Of a stretch of DNA of 64,000 bases, positions 50,750 through 58,128 are shown one piece after another. Below the pieces are notes generated by a model. That model did not search any database, had not been told where the DNA came from, and saw nothing but the letters and a program-made list of their open reading frames with translations. Source of the DNA: DAOUBP01 sp964474695. GTDB lineage: Bacteria; Chloroflexota; Anaerolineae; CG2-30-64-16. The position numbers and the translations under genes were made by a program. Location: positions 62,001-126,000 of the forward strand of contig CAYYTK010000008.1 in assembly GCA_964474695.1 (NCBI GenBank). The letters run 5' to 3'. The stretch's first letter is position 1. Each line of letters starts with the position of its first letter.

Positions 50750-51730
50750 TCAGTGCCACCCTTCCGCAGCGACCCGGGCGGCAAAGCGAGCGTTTGTTTG
50801 GCGCAACGCGCTTTCCACATCGAGGCCGCGGGCCATGGCCCACGCGACCAACTCGAATAGCGCTTCTCCCATTAATTCCTCCGTCGGCGCTGCGCCCGGC
50901 GGCAGATTCGCCAGCGAGGCCCACGGCGTCTCGGACGGCGCGGCCGCCCGCAGGCGCGACATCCGATCCAGGTACGCCTGGGCCTGCGCCAGCGCCGGCA
51001 GTCCCGCCGGGACTCCGGCCAACGGCGACCGCTTTTCTCCATTTCGCGCGCGTTCGTCCGCTTTGATAGCTTCCCAGTTGGCCAGCACCTCCTCGGTGCC
51101 GCTCACCTGCGTATCGCCGAAGACGTGCGGGTGCCGGCGGATCAGTTTGGCAACGATGTGCGCGATGACGTTGGGCAGGCGGAAATACCCTGCCTCGGTG
51201 GCAATCTGGGCTTGCAGGGCCACCTGCAGCAGGAGGTCGCCCTGCTCCTCCAACACTTTGTTGGGGTCGCCGGCGTCCAGCGCAGCCAGCAGCTCATGCG
51301 TTTCTTCCAGCAAGGATGGCCGCAGCGTCTCCCACGTCAACGCGCGATCCCACGGGCAGCCGTCAGGTGCGCGCAGCCGGGCGGCGATATCTTGCAGCGC
51401 GGCATAGGCGCCGGGCGCCGGCTGCGGGGGAATGAAAAGCGCGGTCGCCCTGTCATCGCAGTTCAGTGCTGCCAGGGTTGCCTCACGCTGCGCGTCGCCA
51501 ACGAGCAAGATCAACCGGTGGTCGGGTGGATAGGCCTGCAGCAAGACCGGCTTGATTTGGGCCGGCAGCGAAAAGGTTCCGGCATTCAGGACCAGCACCG
51601 GCTGGTTGGGATCCAGGTGCGGGTAGTATTGGCCGGCGAGCACCTCAGCCGAGATCACTTGCAGCGCCTCGGGGGATGGCAGTGCTAACGTTGCCAGCGC
51701 GTGCGTTAGCTCATCAACGGTAAACGGCAT
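50750..51730 (-). CDS. mazG: Nucleoside triphosphate pyrophosphohydrolase MazG
   Basis: A 326-residue MazG. The catalytic domain begins with LRAPDGCPWDRALTWETLRPSLLEE (about 117-141) and has the metal ligands in EETHELLAAL and EEQGDLLLQVALQA (EExxE...ExxD), followed by RRHPHVFGD (about 198). The N-terminal 110 residues (VLNAGTFSLPAQ, LILLVGDAQRE) look like a degenerate tetrapyrrole-methylase domain, as in YabN-type MazG proteins, but no SAM-binding motif remains. It clears (d)NTPs and may modulate ppGpp. GGAG precedes ATG 51730. Confidence 0.92.
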   Translation of the reverse strand: MPFTVDELTHALATLALPSPEALQVISAEVLAGQYYPHLDPNQPVLVLNAGTFSLPAQIKPVLLQAYPPDHRLILLVGDAQREATLAALNCDDRATALFIPPQPAPGAYAALQDIAARLRAPDGCPWDRALTWETLRPSLLEETHELLAALDAGDPNKVLEEQGDLLLQVALQAQIATEAGYFRLPNVIAHIVAKLIRRHPHVFGDTQVSGTEEVLANWEAIKADERARNGEKRSPLAGVPAGLPALAQAQAYLDRMSRLRAAAPSETPWASLANLPPGAAPTEELMGEALFELVAWAMARGLDVESALRQTNARFAARVAAEGWH

Positions 51731-51784
51731 GATTGTCTCCAGTTGAGCAGATGGATGCAGGCGAAAGGCAAGTCCGGCGCATTG

Positions 51785-53185
51785 TCAGTCATTGTGCGTC
51801 AGGCGGGCGTGCTTTGCCGCATGGAGTGTCAGGATTTCCTCTTGCATGGATGCCAGGCGTTGGCCGTGCAGCGGGAAGGCCATCAGGATGAGTGCGCCGA
51901 GGATCAGAGCCAATCCCGGAACCAGCCCGATCAGTGCCCGGATGCCAAACAGCGCCGCTCCGGGCTGGTCCAGCGTGATCTGGCCGCCGCCGGCCTCACG
52001 CGTTACAAAGCCGGAGATCTGCAAGATCCAGGACTGCAGCGCCAGGGCCACCGATTGCGCCGGCTTGGTCAGCAGCGCGTTCACACCGAAGAAGACGCCT
52101 TCGCGGCGGACGCCGGAACGCAGCTCATCGTCATCCGCCACCTGCGCGAAGAGCACGTTTGTCAGCGTCTGCGGCCCCGCGAGACCAAAGCCGGCCACCG
52201 CCAGGCAGACCAGTATCAGCGGCTTCGGTGCGAAGGTCAGCAGCACCAGGGCGACCCCGGCGACCATCAGCAGCAATTGCTGCGTGCGCAGCACTCCCAG
52301 CCGGCGCCGCAGCGGTTGGGTGGCCACAATTCCGATAAGCAGGGGAATGAACAGCGCCGCCAGTGGGATCATGGCGTTGGTCTGCAATACGTAGTCGGAC
52401 AGGTAATACATGACCCCCAGCAGCAGGGCGTTAATCAGGATCGACATAAAGTTGGCGGCCACCAGGATCATGAACGGCCGGCTGGTGAAGGTATAACGGA
52501 GCGCCCGGCGCAGCGGCAGGGGTTGGTCGCCGATGTGAAACTCGGGGCGTTCTTTTACCCTGGATGCCGTGAAGAGGATGAGTGCGGCGCCGATCACAGC
52601 CATCGCGATCATGGAGACCTGCAGCGGCAGGAACGAGGGCGCTATGCCCGTTTTCGGCCGGAAGAGGTCCGGGATGAGGAAGCCCAGCAGGGTGCCGAGC
52701 AGCCCCAGCAACGAGGCCGAGACCTGCATGCCATGCCGGTCAGCATCCAGTTCGGTGATCTCAGGCAGCAGAGCCGAGTAGACCAGCCCGATCATGGTGT
52801 AGCAGGTGTCATAAAGCAGCATCGTGACAAGCATCCACCAGAACAGGGCCGGCTGGCCTGCACCGCGCGGAGCAAACCACACCAGGCAGAAGGTCAATGC
52901 CAGGAAGGGGGCGGTGAAGCGCATGTAGGGCAGGCGCCGGCCGTGCCGCGACCGGGTGCTGTCGGTGATGTAGCCAAACAGCGGATCGTTGAACGCATTC
53001 CAAAGTGCGTAGATGGTGGAGGCCAGGGTGATCCAGCTCGCCTGGAGCCCCAGGTAGTCCTGGTAGAAAATGGGCAGGAGGGCACCGAAAGTACCGGCGA
53101 TGAGGGATTTGCCCAGCTCGGCAAGGCCCCACACGAACAGGAATCGCTTGCTGAGCCGGGCGGGCCTGAGTGGGGTGTGAGTCAT
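51785..53185 (-). CDS. GPH-family (MelB-like) sugar:cation symporter
   Basis: A 466-residue polytopic membrane protein with the GPH signature: LWNAFNDPLFGYITDSTRSRHGRRLPYM (about 61-88, NDPxxG...D...GRRxPY) after the first helices. About twelve hydrophobic stretches follow. These proteins import glycosides, pentosides or hexuronides with Na+ or H+. ATG 53185 has AAGGA 6 bases upstream; the frame runs open to 53221. It may work with the glycan-related genes further left but is not linked to them. Confidence 0.85.
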   Translation of the reverse strand: MTHTPLRPARLSKRFLFVWGLAELGKSLIAGTFGALLPIFYQDYLGLQASWITLASTIYALWNAFNDPLFGYITDSTRSRHGRRLPYMRFTAPFLALTFCLVWFAPRGAGQPALFWWMLVTMLLYDTCYTMIGLVYSALLPEITELDADRHGMQVSASLLGLLGTLLGFLIPDLFRPKTGIAPSFLPLQVSMIAMAVIGAALILFTASRVKERPEFHIGDQPLPLRRALRYTFTSRPFMILVAANFMSILINALLLGVMYYLSDYVLQTNAMIPLAALFIPLLIGIVATQPLRRRLGVLRTQQLLLMVAGVALVLLTFAPKPLILVCLAVAGFGLAGPQTLTNVLFAQVADDDELRSGVRREGVFFGVNALLTKPAQSVALALQSWILQISGFVTREAGGGQITLDQPGAALFGIRALIGLVPGLALILGALILMAFPLHGQRLASMQEEILTLHAAKHARLTHND

Positions 53186-53241
53186 GCGAGTCCTTTCTCC
53201 AGACGAGATTGCGTGGATCAACCGGGCGGACTGCTCGATGA

Positions 53242-54150
53242 TTAGCGACGTAACCTCAAGTAGGCCTGCCAGCGCCAGGTATCGCGGCGGTGATACAGGA
53301 TGACTTCATGCACCGTGATCGGCTGGAAGTGCATCTCCTGGCGTTCAGCCAGGAAAAACCAGTTCACGCTATCCGCCAACATTTTTACAAAGTCGCCGTA
53401 ACCTTGCTTCAAGATGCTGCTGAGGAGATCCAGCGCGACGCGGCGAAAATCGTAATAGCGGGTCATCATGTCGGCCAGAAGGGCGCGCCGGACGAACGGC
53501 AGTGTGACAACCGGAAAGGCCCGCAAGAAGGGGGTTGGATCGAATTGTTCAACCCCGTGCTGGCGCATGAGCGGTGTGCCGACATCCAAATAGCTTAACT
53601 TTGGACGGTCTGGCAGCTCGCATCGCGCTCGATCGAAACCGACGACGGACCAGTTGGAGATGCGGCCATCGAATCCCAGCTCGAGATCATCCCGGCGCGC
53701 GTTGTTGAAATCGAACACTTTGGCCGCTTCGGTCAACACGGCAACCGCCAGTCGATTCATCTCGTTGGGCGGCAGGTCGCCGATGACGCGATGGCCCAGC
53801 GTCGCTTCCGGCATGCGTTCCTGGATAATGTAGACGATCCACCGATCGCGGCCTGGGTTGTGGATGTGCTCAGTGGTGCAGGAGGCGACGCGCACACCGG
53901 CACGCTGTCCCAGTGAGCGGACGTAGCGGCGCAGAGTCGCCTCATAGCGCCCGGCCTCCTCCTCCTTACGAAAAATGGCCACGCGTTTGAAAACGAGCCC
54001 TGCGGTTTTTTCGTGCTCGATGGCCAGGATGGTGCAGCCTTTGCCGTGGGCCAGGATGCGCGCCGGGATATCACCGCGTTCCGGGCGGCGTAGATCCAGC
54101 CCGGACTCGAACGTCTCCAGCATGGCGCGATCGACATGCAGATCTGCCAC
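53242..54150 (-). CDS. Uncharacterised protein with kinase-like features (possibly DUF6206)
   Basis: A 302-residue soluble protein. The N-terminal half has GCTILAIEHEKTAGLVFKRVAIFRKEEE (about 37-64), a strand-Lys-strand pattern like the ATP-binding lobe of phosphotransferases, and RWIVYIIQERMP (about 104), like a hinge. LELGFDGRISNWSVV and LSYLDVGTPLM (about 160-193) could hold the catalytic and metal Asp of an aminoglycoside-phosphotransferase-like fold. I recall similar proteins under DUF6206 but cannot verify it. GTG 54150 has GAGGAGG just upstream. It lies 21 bases after the TIM-barrel gene. Confidence 0.6.
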   Translation of the reverse strand: MADLHVDRAMLETFESGLDLRRPERGDIPARILAHGKGCTILAIEHEKTAGLVFKRVAIFRKEEEAGRYEATLRRYVRSLGQRAGVRVASCTTEHIHNPGRDRWIVYIIQERMPEATLGHRVIGDLPPNEMNRLAVAVLTEAAKVFDFNNARRDDLELGFDGRISNWSVVGFDRARCELPDRPKLSYLDVGTPLMRQHGVEQFDPTPFLRAFPVVTLPFVRRALLADMMTRYYDFRRVALDLLSSILKQGYGDFVKMLADSVNWFFLAERQEMHFQPITVHEVILYHRRDTWRWQAYLRLRR

Positions 54151-54171
54151 AAGCTCCTCCTCGCGCTTTGG

Positions 54172-55083
54172 TCAGGATCTACCTCGTGAATTGCTGATGA
54201 GCGCCGGCCGCGTCTGGCGCACGACTTCGAGCGATGCGAGCGCTTCCGGCACCGTCAGCTCGAACACCAGCGGCCCGCTGAAATCGGCGGCTGCCAATCG
54301 ATCCAGCAGCCGCCCCAGGTCGAGGTCGCCCTTGCCCAACGCCCGGTGATCCTGCCCATAAACAATCGGACCGCCCGGCGTCCAGCGGGGCGCGTCATTC
54401 AAATGCACCTCGGCCAGCCGCGGCAACATCGTCTCCAGTGCGTCGAACACATCGATGGGCCCCGAGAACCCCGATAGGATATGCCCCGTATCCAGACACA
54501 ACGCCAGATCGAGCTTCTCCGCCAACTCCAGGGTCAGTTCAAAGGGGAATTCCACCGTCTCAATAGCCAGTTTGCGGGAGGGCAGGCCCGTCTCGTGCAG
54601 GATGGCGCTCAGGCTTGCGGCCGCACGGGCCTGGAACTGGCGCAGGATCAGCGCTCGCCCCATCTCAGGCAGTTGCATGCGATAGAACTCGGCTGCCAGT
54701 GCACCGGTCGCGTGAAACACGTAGGTTTCAGGCGCCAGGGGCAGTGTGGCCTGGATGCAGTTCACGGTCGCCTGAACGGAGCCCAGCCGCACCGGCTCGA
54801 GCAGCGTCGACGGCTCTGATGACCAGAGCGGCAAATGCACCGTGTAACCCAGCCCCGTCTCCGCCTTGAGCGCCGCCAGCTTATCGATGGCTGCTGGTGC
54901 ATAGGTGTGCGGCATGAACAGCACGAGATCGCCGCCCAGTTCCACCGGATCAAAGCCGTATGCGTGCAGGTCGTAGACCAGCGCCGCATGGTCGAAGCCC
55001 ATGACATGGGCCATCAGTTGCGAAGGGGCGATCTCGGATGGAACCAGCGCACCCAGTTGCAAGGCCATGATCCCGAATCGCAT
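54172..55083 (-). CDS. Sugar-phosphate isomerase/epimerase-like TIM barrel (CbiR-like candidate)
   Basis: A 303-residue xylose-isomerase-like TIM barrel. Metal-binding positions can be seen in ELGGDLVLFMPHT (about 48), YTVHLPLWSSE (about 79), YVFHATG (about 120), LAIETVEFPFE (about 172), LALCLDTGHILSG (about 192), VHLNDA (about 232) and LVFELTVPEAL (about 282). The start and YTVHLP context recall CbiR cobamide-remodelling phosphodiesterases, which would suit a genome with a ChlD-type cobaltochelatase; a sugar isomerase remains equally possible. GGAGG lies 5 bases before ATG 55083. Confidence 0.7.
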   Translation of the reverse strand: MRFGIMALQLGALVPSEIAPSQLMAHVMGFDHAALVYDLHAYGFDPVELGGDLVLFMPHTYAPAAIDKLAALKAETGLGYTVHLPLWSSEPSTLLEPVRLGSVQATVNCIQATLPLAPETYVFHATGALAAEFYRMQLPEMGRALILRQFQARAAASLSAILHETGLPSRKLAIETVEFPFELTLELAEKLDLALCLDTGHILSGFSGPIDVFDALETMLPRLAEVHLNDAPRWTPGGPIVYGQDHRALGKGDLDLGRLLDRLAAADFSGPLVFELTVPEALASLEVVRQTRPALISNSRGRS

Positions 55084-55201
55084 AAGCGCCTCCGATGGGT
55101 CTTATTCCAGGTCAGCCGTAAGTATAGCCTGCGCCTTGGCAAAACTGCAAGCGAAGAGCCGGGCAGTTGCCTGCTGAGGTGACACGCCGGAGCCGCGACT
55201 G

Positions 55202-55918
55202 TTATTCCGGTGGCGGAGTTCGGCCGGGTGACCGCAACTCGCCGAGTCGCAACTCGCCGAGTCGCAACTCGCCACGATACCAGCGCGCCGCCAAAGCACC
55301 GGTAGCGCGCGTCGAGGCATAGTTGAACACGAAGCCCACCAGGGCGCCCACCACCGGCACCACTTTCAGCAGCGACTCCGCGACCGTTTCGGCCAACAGC
55401 CGGGTGAGGAGCCGCTCCAGGGCTGCTTGGGCGGCGCGGCTGGAGACGTCGATAGCCTGTTGGGTGAAGCGGTTGCCGGCCAGAAGCAGGTACGTTTGGG
55501 CGCGCAGCCTGTCGGGCGGTTGGCCCGGCGCGTAGATCCCCGCGATGAAGTGCACCAGGCCGGCCTGGAGTTGTGTTGACAGCGCGAAATCCACCGGGAT
55601 CGCGATCGGCAACGTAACGATGCCGCCCCACCCGGTCAACGCGCCCACCAGCCCGGCTTTGAGCGCCTGTTGCATGATGACCTTCTCCACCAAGGCACTT
55701 TGGCCCAGGGTGGGAAAGCGCTGTTGAAGCTCGGCCAGCCGCGCCTGCAGCCGCGCCGGATCAGGCGTGATCCAGCGCTCGAATGCCTCGCGGGCACGGC
55801 GCGTGCTGTTGATGGCCAGGATGGCGCATGCCGTCAGAACGAGGGTGAAGAAAAGCCCCAGGCACGCCAGCCCGAGCAAAATCGACCAGGCCATTTCGCG
55901 ATCTATCGTTGTGGTCAT
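55202..55918 (-). CDS. EcsC-like membrane-associated protein with repeat-derived C-terminus
   Basis: A 238-residue protein with one N-terminal helix (SILLGLACLGLFFTLVLTACAILAI, about 12-36) and a hydrophobic core KAGLVGALTGWGGIVTLPIAIPVDFALSTQLQAGLVHFIAGIYA (two helices, about 89-130) like EcsC-family proteins; LLKVVPVVGALVGFVFNYAST (about 184) is also typical. The last 20 residues (GELRLGELRLGELRSPGR) are encoded by a 15-base tandem, palindromic word array and do not look native. It starts 3 bases after the mechanosensitive-channel gene, so the two form an operon. Function unknown. Confidence 0.7.
   Translation of the reverse strand: MTTTIDREMAWSILLGLACLGLFFTLVLTACAILAINSTRRAREAFERWITPDPARLQARLAELQQRFPTLGQSALVEKVIMQQALKAGLVGALTGWGGIVTLPIAIPVDFALSTQLQAGLVHFIAGIYAPGQPPDRLRAQTYLLLAGNRFTQQAIDVSSRAAQAALERLLTRLLAETVAESLLKVVPVVGALVGFVFNYASTRATGALAARWYRGELRLGELRLGELRSPGRTPPPE
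55236..55275. repeat. CGCAACTCGCCGAGT word array at the 3' end of the EcsC-like gene
   Basis: CGCAACTCGCCGAGT is repeated about two and a half times in tandem, and each unit contains the inverted words ACTCG and CGAGT. The words recall the ACTCGTTAC arrays at 13647 and 15183. Confidence 0.75.
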
Positions 55919-55921
55919 GGC

Positions 55922-56740
55922 TCATTCCGCCAGTTCGATCCCCGCATCGCCCAGCCGCCGGTAAATCACTTCAAACATGCGGAGTTTCAGCATGGCCGCT
56001 TTGGCGAATTCGGTGTGTGCTGTCACGGTGAGCTCGGTCTTGGGCCCCATCACATCTGAGGTGGAGATCACCTGCCACGACTCCGACAACTCGGGCAGCA
56101 GGGTCACAGCCTCCTGCCCCAGCGGCTCCAACAGCGCGAGGGTGCGCGCGAGCGCTTCCGTTTTCACGGTGAACTTGATTTTGGCGATTGAGTAGGGGGC
56201 CCGCGTGTAGTTCCGGATCACGCTGATCTCTCCGTTGGGCACCACGCAGAGCTCACCAGTACGCGAGCGGATGGTCGTATTGGTCACGTTGACCTCCTCG
56301 ACGATGCCATCCACGGTCGTGGCGCCTGCGGTGAACTCAACTTTTTCGCCGATGGCAAAGGTGTTCCGGAAGATGAACCTTCCGCCCGCCACGACATCGG
56401 CAACCATGGCCCGCGCACCTAAGCCGAAAGCCGCGCTAAACAGGCCGGTGATCCACAACAGGGTCTCCGCACTGACGAAGTGCGAGAGGGTGGCGATGAC
56501 CGCGGCGACCACGGCAAGCAATGAGATCAGGCTGCCGACCAGGCCTTCCAGTGTTTTGCGCCGGTCAGGAGTCGGGCGTTGCTCGTTGGGCAGGAGTTGG
56601 TTCAGTCCCAACAGGACCCGGGCGATGTGCCTTGAGAACCCGAGCACCAGCAGCATCAGAAGCAAGTAAAGCCCAATCGAGCCGAGCAGGGCTGGCACGG
56701 TCGATTCCAGGGTTTCCACGTGTGTGCCGATACCGCTCAT
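55922..56740 (-). CDS. MscS-family mechanosensitive ion channel
   Basis: A 272-residue small MscS protein. Two N-terminal helices (about 20-42 and 66-88) precede the pore helix and beta domain, FSAAFGLGARAMVADVVAGGRFIFRNTFAIGEKVEF (about 98-133, GxGxxxxxxxxGxxxxxxxxxxxGD-like), then VDGIVEEVNVTNTTIRSRTGELCVVPNGEI (about 140-170, the diagnostic VxEIxxxxTxIRxxDGxxxxVPNG segment). It should open under membrane tension to release osmolytes. GGGAGGT precedes ATG 56740. It diverges from rlmN. Confidence 0.92.
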   Translation of the reverse strand: MSGIGTHVETLESTVPALLGSIGLYLLLMLLVLGFSRHIARVLLGLNQLLPNEQRPTPDRRKTLEGLVGSLISLLAVVAAVIATLSHFVSAETLLWITGLFSAAFGLGARAMVADVVAGGRFIFRNTFAIGEKVEFTAGATTVDGIVEEVNVTNTTIRSRTGELCVVPNGEISVIRNYTRAPYSIAKIKFTVKTEALARTLALLEPLGQEAVTLLPELSESWQVISTSDVMGPKTELTVTAHTEFAKAAMLKLRMFEVIYRRLGDAGIELAE

Positions 56741-56794
56741 ACAACACCTCCCGTTCGCGGCGAATCGTTGATCCTATTCTAACCGAAAGCGGCG

Positions 56795-56823
56795 TTGACC
56801 GGTAATCGTTCGTGTGCTATGCT
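56795..56823 (+). promoter_or_regulatory. Promoter of rlmN, giving a near-leaderless mRNA
   Basis: TTGACC (56795-56800), 17-base spacer, TATGCT (56818-56823) with extended TGC. The expected start of transcription falls at or next to the ATG at 56830, and no ribosome-binding site is present. Confidence 0.75.
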
Positions 56824-56829
56824 GGCGCC

Positions 56830-58065
56830 ATGACACAGAACCTGCTTGATCTGGATCGATCACAACTGGCCGAGCTGTTGACAGGTTGGGGCGAGCCGCG
56901 CTATCGCGCCGACCAGGTGTGGAGCTGGCTGTACAAGAAGCTGGCAACTCACCCGGAGCAGATGACCAACTTGCCGGCTTCTTTGCGCGCGCGGCTGTCG
57001 GCTGAGGCGCGCGTGGATCCGCTGCAACAGGTCTACGAGCAGCGTTCGACGGACCGGCACACCGTCAAGTGGTTGTTCCGTCTGCAAGATGGCAGCTCTC
57101 AAGGGAGCGGCTCCCCTTTGACGGTCGAGACGGTGCTGATGCGCTACGATCAGCGGCGGACGGTCTGCATCAGCACGCAGGCCGGCTGTGCGATGGGCTG
57201 CGTCTTCTGCGCCACGGGCCAGGCCGGCCTGGCCCGCAACCTGACCGCCGGCGAGATCGTGGCCCAGGTGCTTCACGCGCAGCGCAGCTTGCTAGATGCC
57301 GCTGTTTCAGCCCCGGCCGACGCCCTGAGCGGGTTCAGTTCCCTCGGCTCGCTGGAGGACCTCCCGGCGGCCGAGTTTCCGAATGAGCAGGCCGCCGCCG
57401 GCCGCCCGCCGTCCGGCGGCAACCGCATCACGAATATCGTCGTCATGGGTATGGGTGAGCCGTTTGCCAACCTCCAGGCCACCTGGCAAGCATTGCGCAC
57501 CCTCACTGCTCCGGATGCCTTCGGCCTGGGCGCTCGCCATATCACGGTATCCACCGTGGGCCTGCCGCAAGGGATCCGCAAGATGGCGGCTCCCGGGGGA
57601 GCTTGGGAGCCGCTTCAAGTGAATCTGGCGGTGAGCCTGCATGCTCCGGAGGACACACTGCGTTCGAAGCTGCTGCCGATAAACCAGCGCTATCCGATTG
57701 CGGACCTGATGGCTGCGGTTCGCGAGTATATTGCAGCGACGAACCGCCGGGTGACCTTCGAATACGCTTTGATGGATGGCATCAACGACACACCTGAGCT
57801 GGCAGTGCTGCTGGCGGCCCTCCTGAAGCCGCTGCGCAGCTCGACGGGCGGAGTGATGTGTCACGTAAATCTCATCCCGCTCAATCCGGTTGCTGAGTCG
57901 CCTTATCAACCTTCGACCCCTGAAGCGGTAGCCGCGTTCCAGAGCATCCTGGAGCGCGGCGGCATTCCTGCCACGGTGCGGATGCGGCGGGGCATCGATA
58001 TCGACGCGGGGTGCGGGCAGCTCAGGCGGCGGGTGGCTGGGTCAGCCGGCCTCGGCCCGCCGTGA
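56830..58065 (+). CDS. rlmN: 23S rRNA (adenine-C2) methyltransferase RlmN
   Basis: A 411-residue radical SAM methyltransferase that makes m2A2503 in 23S rRNA (and m2A37 in some tRNAs). Cluster motif CAMGCVFCATG (about 122-132) after VCISTQAG; MGMGEPFANLQA (about 207); VSLHAPEDTLRSKLLPIN (about 268); the C-terminal methylation cysteine in IDIDAGCGQLR (about 395). It is longer than usual (350-370) because of an insertion between about residues 153 and 197 (Ala/Ser/Pro-rich) and shorter ones near residues 92 and 255. ATG 56830 is preferred, as the earlier in-frame GTG (56812) lies in the promoter. Confidence 0.94.
   Translation: MTQNLLDLDRSQLAELLTGWGEPRYRADQVWSWLYKKLATHPEQMTNLPASLRARLSAEARVDPLQQVYEQRSTDRHTVKWLFRLQDGSSQGSGSPLTVETVLMRYDQRRTVCISTQAGCAMGCVFCATGQAGLARNLTAGEIVAQVLHAQRSLLDAAVSAPADALSGFSSLGSLEDLPAAEFPNEQAAAGRPPSGGNRITNIVVMGMGEPFANLQATWQALRTLTAPDAFGLGARHITVSTVGLPQGIRKMAAPGGAWEPLQVNLAVSLHAPEDTLRSKLLPINQRYPIADLMAAVREYIAATNRRVTFEYALMDGINDTPELAVLLAALLKPLRSSTGGVMCHVNLIPLNPVAESPYQPSTPEAVAAFQSILERGGIPATVRMRRGIDIDAGCGQLRRRVAGSAGLGPP
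57586..57613. repeat. Small palindrome within rlmN
   Basis: GCGGCTCCC (57586-57594) pairs with GGGAGCCGC (57605-57613). It encodes AAPGGAWEP, which interrupts a normally short loop. A related GGGAGC/GCTCCC pair lies near 57101-57113. Confidence 0.6.
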
Positions 58066-58128
58066 ACCATGCGGGCGGTGACTTGCGCGGTAGGCGGCGT
58101 CACCGCCGATGGGAACGCGTTTTCTCCC

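Noticed and set aside
51743..53245. 500-residue plus-strand ORF opposite the GPH symporter
   Set aside because: The minus frame has the GPH signature, membrane helices and a ribosome-binding site; the plus frame is Gln/His/Arg-rich noise.
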